This document shows positions 5,536 through 7,638 of a stretch of 7,638 nucleotides of DNA, piece by piece; position 1 is the first letter of the stretch; each line of letters begins with the position of its first letter. Below the pieces are notes generated by a model, which was not told the origin of the DNA, did not search any database, and was given only the letters and a program-made list of their open reading frames with translations. The position numbers and the translations under genes were made by a program. The stretch is from positions 1-7,638 of the forward strand of contig JAZOVZ010000071.1 in assembly GCA_045658965.1 (NCBI GenBank). Reading direction: 5' to 3'. The stretch comes from SVQP01 sp045658965. GTDB lineage: Bacteria; Bacillota; Clostridia; Oscillospirales; CAG-272.

Positions 5536-6048
5536 ATGCGAAACAGCTCTGCCAAGCGCGTGCGTCGTGTGGCGTACGACGGCTTATTTGCCGCTTTGGC
5601 GTTTGGCTTTACTTACGTGGAGTTTTTGCTGCCGATTGACATTGGTGTACCGGGTATCAAGCTGGGGCTTGCCAACGTGGTGTCTTTGTTTGTGCTTTAC
5701 CGCGTGGGGCTTGCGGATGCCATAGCGGTCAATCTGGTGCGCATCATCCTCGCGGGCTTTTTGTTCAACGCATCTGCCGTACCGTACAGCTTAAGCGGTG
5801 CTGCGCTGTCCTTGCTTGTCATGGTGCTGTTGAAAAAGTCTGATCGCTTTTCTCCCACCGGCGTAAGCGTTGCGGGAGCGGTGGCGCACAACTTAGGACA
5901 GGTCATCTGCTCGGCTGTGCTGATGCGCACGACCGCCATCGTCTGGTATTTCTTTGTGCTTGTCATAACCGGATTGGTCAGTGGCTGCATCGTCGGACTT
6001 CTGGCGGCTTGGATCATGCGCCGCTTTGAAAAGCACGTGCGTCTTTGA
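5536..6048 (+). CDS. Gx transporter family protein (Hpre_diP_synt_I family), membrane protein
   Basis: This 170-residue integral membrane protein has about six hydrophobic segments, roughly at 14-34, 42-57, 62-80, 84-100, 108-130 and 136-161. It starts with a basic stretch (KRVRR) and ends with RRFEKHVRL, so both ends are probably cytoplasmic. VPGIKLGLANVVSLFVLY (38-55) and AHNLGQ (117-122) are recognisable family signatures of the group named 'heptaprenyl diphosphate synthase component I' and more recently 'Gx transporter'. The fold resembles the substrate-binding S component of ECF transporters. The older enzyme name is unlikely to describe its activity, since the sequence has no prenyl-synthase Asp-rich motif. 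The cargo is unknown. The start has GGGGAG six bases upstream. Related genes often stand next to NusG_II-domain, FMN-binding or ApbE genes; none is visible here, and the gene appears monocistronic. Confidence 0.85.
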   Translation: MRNSSAKRVRRVAYDGLFAALAFGFTYVEFLLPIDIGVPGIKLGLANVVSLFVLYRVGLADAIAVNLVRIILAGFLFNASAVPYSLSGAALSLLVMVLLKKSDRFSPTGVSVAGAVAHNLGQVICSAVLMRTTAIVWYFFVLVITGLVSGCIVGLLAAWIMRRFEKHVRL

Positions 6049-6074
6049 CACGGTGAGTTGCAACGATGCGCAGG

Positions 6075-6161
6075 AAAATCGTCGATAAAATCGGGAAATG
6101 AAGCTAAAAAACCGAAAATAACGCAAAAAACTGCAAGAAAAATAAAAAAAAGTTGCAAAAA
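6075..6161. promoter_or_regulatory. Phased A-tracts upstream of the gdhA promoter (probable curved DNA / UP element)
   Basis: Nine plus-strand A-runs of three to eight bases are centred near 6076, 6088, 6097, 6108, 6116, 6127, 6140, 6147 and 6159. The average spacing is about 10.3 bases, close to one helical turn. They end five bases before the -35 box. Such phasing is known to bend DNA, and A-rich DNA at this place can contact the RNA polymerase alpha subunits. No protein-coding signal or terminator for the preceding gene is visible in 6049-6165. Confidence 0.5.
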
Positions 6162-6165
6162 CCTA

Positions 6166-6194
6166 TTGCATTCTGCCGAATGCTGGTGTATAAT
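6166..6194 (+). promoter_or_regulatory. Sigma-A-type promoter of gdhA
   Basis: TTGCAT (-35, 6166-6171, three of six consensus positions) and a perfect TATAAT (-10, 6189-6194) are 17 bases apart. The leader is about 42 bases and includes a small ATTTC/GAAAT hairpin with a four-base loop (6206-6219) ahead of the ribosome binding site AAAGGAG at 6228-6234. Confidence 0.75.
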
Positions 6195-6242
6195 GTTTCC
6201 ATATTATTTCAGTAGAAATCCATCTGTAAAGGAGATTTTACC

Positions 6243-7586
6243 ATGTCTTACGTTGACGAGATTATTGACAAAGTAATTGCACAGAACCCCGGTGAGCCCG
6301 AGTTCCACCAGACGGTCAAGGAAGTGCTTGACTCTCTGCGCCCCGTGGTTGAGGCAAACGAGGCTAAATACCGCAGAGAAGCGCTGCTTGAGCGCATGGT
6401 CATTCCGGAGCGCGTGATCATGTTCCGCGTACCGTGGGTAGACGATAAGGGTCAGGCGCAGGTCAACACCGGTTACCGCGTACAGTTCAACGGCGCGATC
6501 GGTCCTTACAAGGGCGGTCTTCGCTTCCATCCTTCCGTAAACCTTTCCATTATCAAGTTCCTGGGCTTTGAGCAGACCTTCAAGAACTCTCTGACCGGTC
6601 TTCCCATGGGCGGCGGCAAGGGCGGTTCCGACTTTGACCCCAGAGGCAAGAGCGACCGCGAGATCATGGCATTCTGCCAGAGCTTTATGTCCGAGCTGTT
6701 CCGTCACGTAGGCCCCGATACCGACGTTCCCGCAGGTGATATCGGCGTAGGCGCACGTGAGGTTGGTTATATGTACGGTCAGTACAAGAGACTTGTCAAC
6801 CGCTATGAGGGTGTGCTGACCGGTAAGGGTCGTGCATACGGCGGTTCTCTGATCCGTCCCGAGGCTACCGGCTACGGCGCAGTTTACTACACCGTGGAAA
6901 TGCTCAACTATCTGGGCGAGGACATCAAGGGCAAGACATTTGCTGTTTCCGGCTTTGGTAACGTGGCTTGGGGTACTGTCAAGAAGGTTACCGAGCTTGG
7001 CGGTAAGGTTGTGACCATTTCGGGTCCCGACGGTTACGTATACGATCCCGACGGCATTTGCACCGAGGAAAAGATCAATTATATGCTTGAAATGCGTGCA
7101 TCCGGCAGAGATAAGGTGCAGGATTACGCTGATAAGTTTGGCGCACAGTTCTTTGCAGGCAAGCGTCCTTGGGAGCAGAAGGTGGATATCGTTATGCCTT
7201 GCGCAACCCAGAACGAGGTCAACCTTGACAATGCAAAGGATATCGTTGCAAACGGCGTCAAGTATTACGTAGAGGTTTCCAACATGCCCACCACCGCTGA
7301 GGCGTTTGAATACCTCAAGGAAAACGGCGTGATCGTTGCTCCTTCCAAGGCAGTCAACGCAGGCGGCGTAGCAGTTTCGGGTCTGGAAATGAGCCAGAAC
7401 TCCATGCGCTACTCCTGGACGGCTGAAGAGGTTGACGCGAAGCTGCACCAGATCATGTCGGATATCTTCAAGAACTCGGTTGCCGCTGCCAACAAGTACG
7501 GCATGGGTGACGATCTGGTCGCAGGCGCAAACATCGCGGGCTTTGAAAAGGTCGCAGACGCAATGCTGGCACAGGGTATTGTTTAA
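6243..7586 (+). CDS. gdhA: Glutamate dehydrogenase, hexameric type, probably NAD-preferring
   Basis: This 447-residue cytoplasmic enzyme interconverts glutamate with 2-oxoglutarate and ammonia. The length and sequence fit the small hexameric class. Substrate-binding Lys90 and Lys114, catalytic Lys126 (in PMGGGKGGSDFDP), Asp166 (in PAGDIGVGAREVGYM) and Ser379 are all present. They match the Clostridium symbiosum enzyme, which the whole sequence closely resembles. The dinucleotide-binding domain has GFGNVA at 237-242 and then SGPDGYVYDPDG (260-271). Phe238, Pro262 and Asp263 are, as I recall, the residues exchanged in the C. symbiosum enzyme to shift it from NAD to NADP. The E. coli NADP enzyme has Ser, Ser, Ser there. 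I therefore infer NAD preference, which suits glutamate fermentation or nitrogen balance in an anaerobe, although many automated annotations say NADP-specific. The start at 6243 has AAAGGAG eight bases upstream. The gene has its own promoter; no terminator is visible before the window ends. Confidence 0.97.
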   Translation: MSYVDEIIDKVIAQNPGEPEFHQTVKEVLDSLRPVVEANEAKYRREALLERMVIPERVIMFRVPWVDDKGQAQVNTGYRVQFNGAIGPYKGGLRFHPSVNLSIIKFLGFEQTFKNSLTGLPMGGGKGGSDFDPRGKSDREIMAFCQSFMSELFRHVGPDTDVPAGDIGVGAREVGYMYGQYKRLVNRYEGVLTGKGRAYGGSLIRPEATGYGAVYYTVEMLNYLGEDIKGKTFAVSGFGNVAWGTVKKVTELGGKVVTISGPDGYVYDPDGICTEEKINYMLEMRASGRDKVQDYADKFGAQFFAGKRPWEQKVDIVMPCATQNEVNLDNAKDIVANGVKYYVEVSNMPTTAEAFEYLKENGVIVAPSKAVNAGGVAVSGLEMSQNSMRYSWTAEEVDAKLHQIMSDIFKNSVAAANKYGMGDDLVAGANIAGFEKVADAMLAQGIV

Positions 7587-7638
7587 TTGTATTACATAAA
7601 AATACTGATGAAGACAAGAGGGGGCGGGACGGTGGTAT

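Noticed and set aside
6204..7448. Minus-strand 414-codon open frame opposite gdhA
   Set aside because: It is a mirror of the well-supported glutamate dehydrogenase frame, with no protein motifs of its own.
7589..7605. GTATT/AATAC hairpin after gdhA as a terminator
   Set aside because: The stem is five mostly A-T pairs and no T-run follows, so it does not qualify as a rho-independent terminator.

Overview
The window looks like ordinary core chromosome of a Clostridia-type Bacillota, probably a gut Oscillospirales- or Ruminococcaceae-like lineage. The grounds are clostridial-type proteins (LepA, HemW, a DUF1292 protein, a Gx-family membrane protein and a glutamate dehydrogenase close to that of Clostridium symbiosum), strong AGGAG-type ribosome binding sites, sigma-A-type promoters, moderately GC-rich codons and the intergenic 'CHPERS' repeat typical of such genomes. 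The taxon is inferred from gene content only.

Layout: 1-259 is non-coding. It holds a cluster of GC-rich palindromes (73-174) and two opposed terminators. A Gfo/Idh/MocA-family oxidoreductase is on the minus strand (260-1309). Between it and lepA lies a divergent promoter region (1310-1534) with one promoter per direction and a palindromic operator-like site. On the plus strand follow lepA (1535-3355) and hemW (3360-4484), separated by 4 bases and so one transcription unit. A small acidic DUF1292 protein (4584-4868) has its own near-consensus promoter.

The 667 bases between the DUF1292 gene and the next gene (4869-5535) are not protein coding but are highly structured. First comes a candidate 6S RNA (4897-5090), then a 143-bp imperfect long inverted repeat carrying a terminator-like T-run (5094-5236), another hairpin, and a 'TGTCATCCTGAGCG' interspersed repeat (about 5297-5404). 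A promoter at 5469-5498 then drives a Gx transporter-family membrane protein (5536-6048). The next intergenic stretch (6049-6242) is A-rich with A-tracts in near-helical phase, leading into the promoter of glutamate dehydrogenase (6243-7586). The last 52 bases show nothing I can name.

The genes are mostly housekeeping: translation (LepA), haem handling (HemW), global RNA polymerase control (6S RNA, if correct) and nitrogen/amino-acid metabolism (GdhA). I see no defence, mobile or biosynthetic system and do not claim an undescribed protein system. The parts most worth checking are the RNA and repeat cluster at 4869-5460, the cofactor preference of the glutamate dehydrogenase, the curved DNA upstream of its promoter, and the operator next to the oxidoreductase gene.
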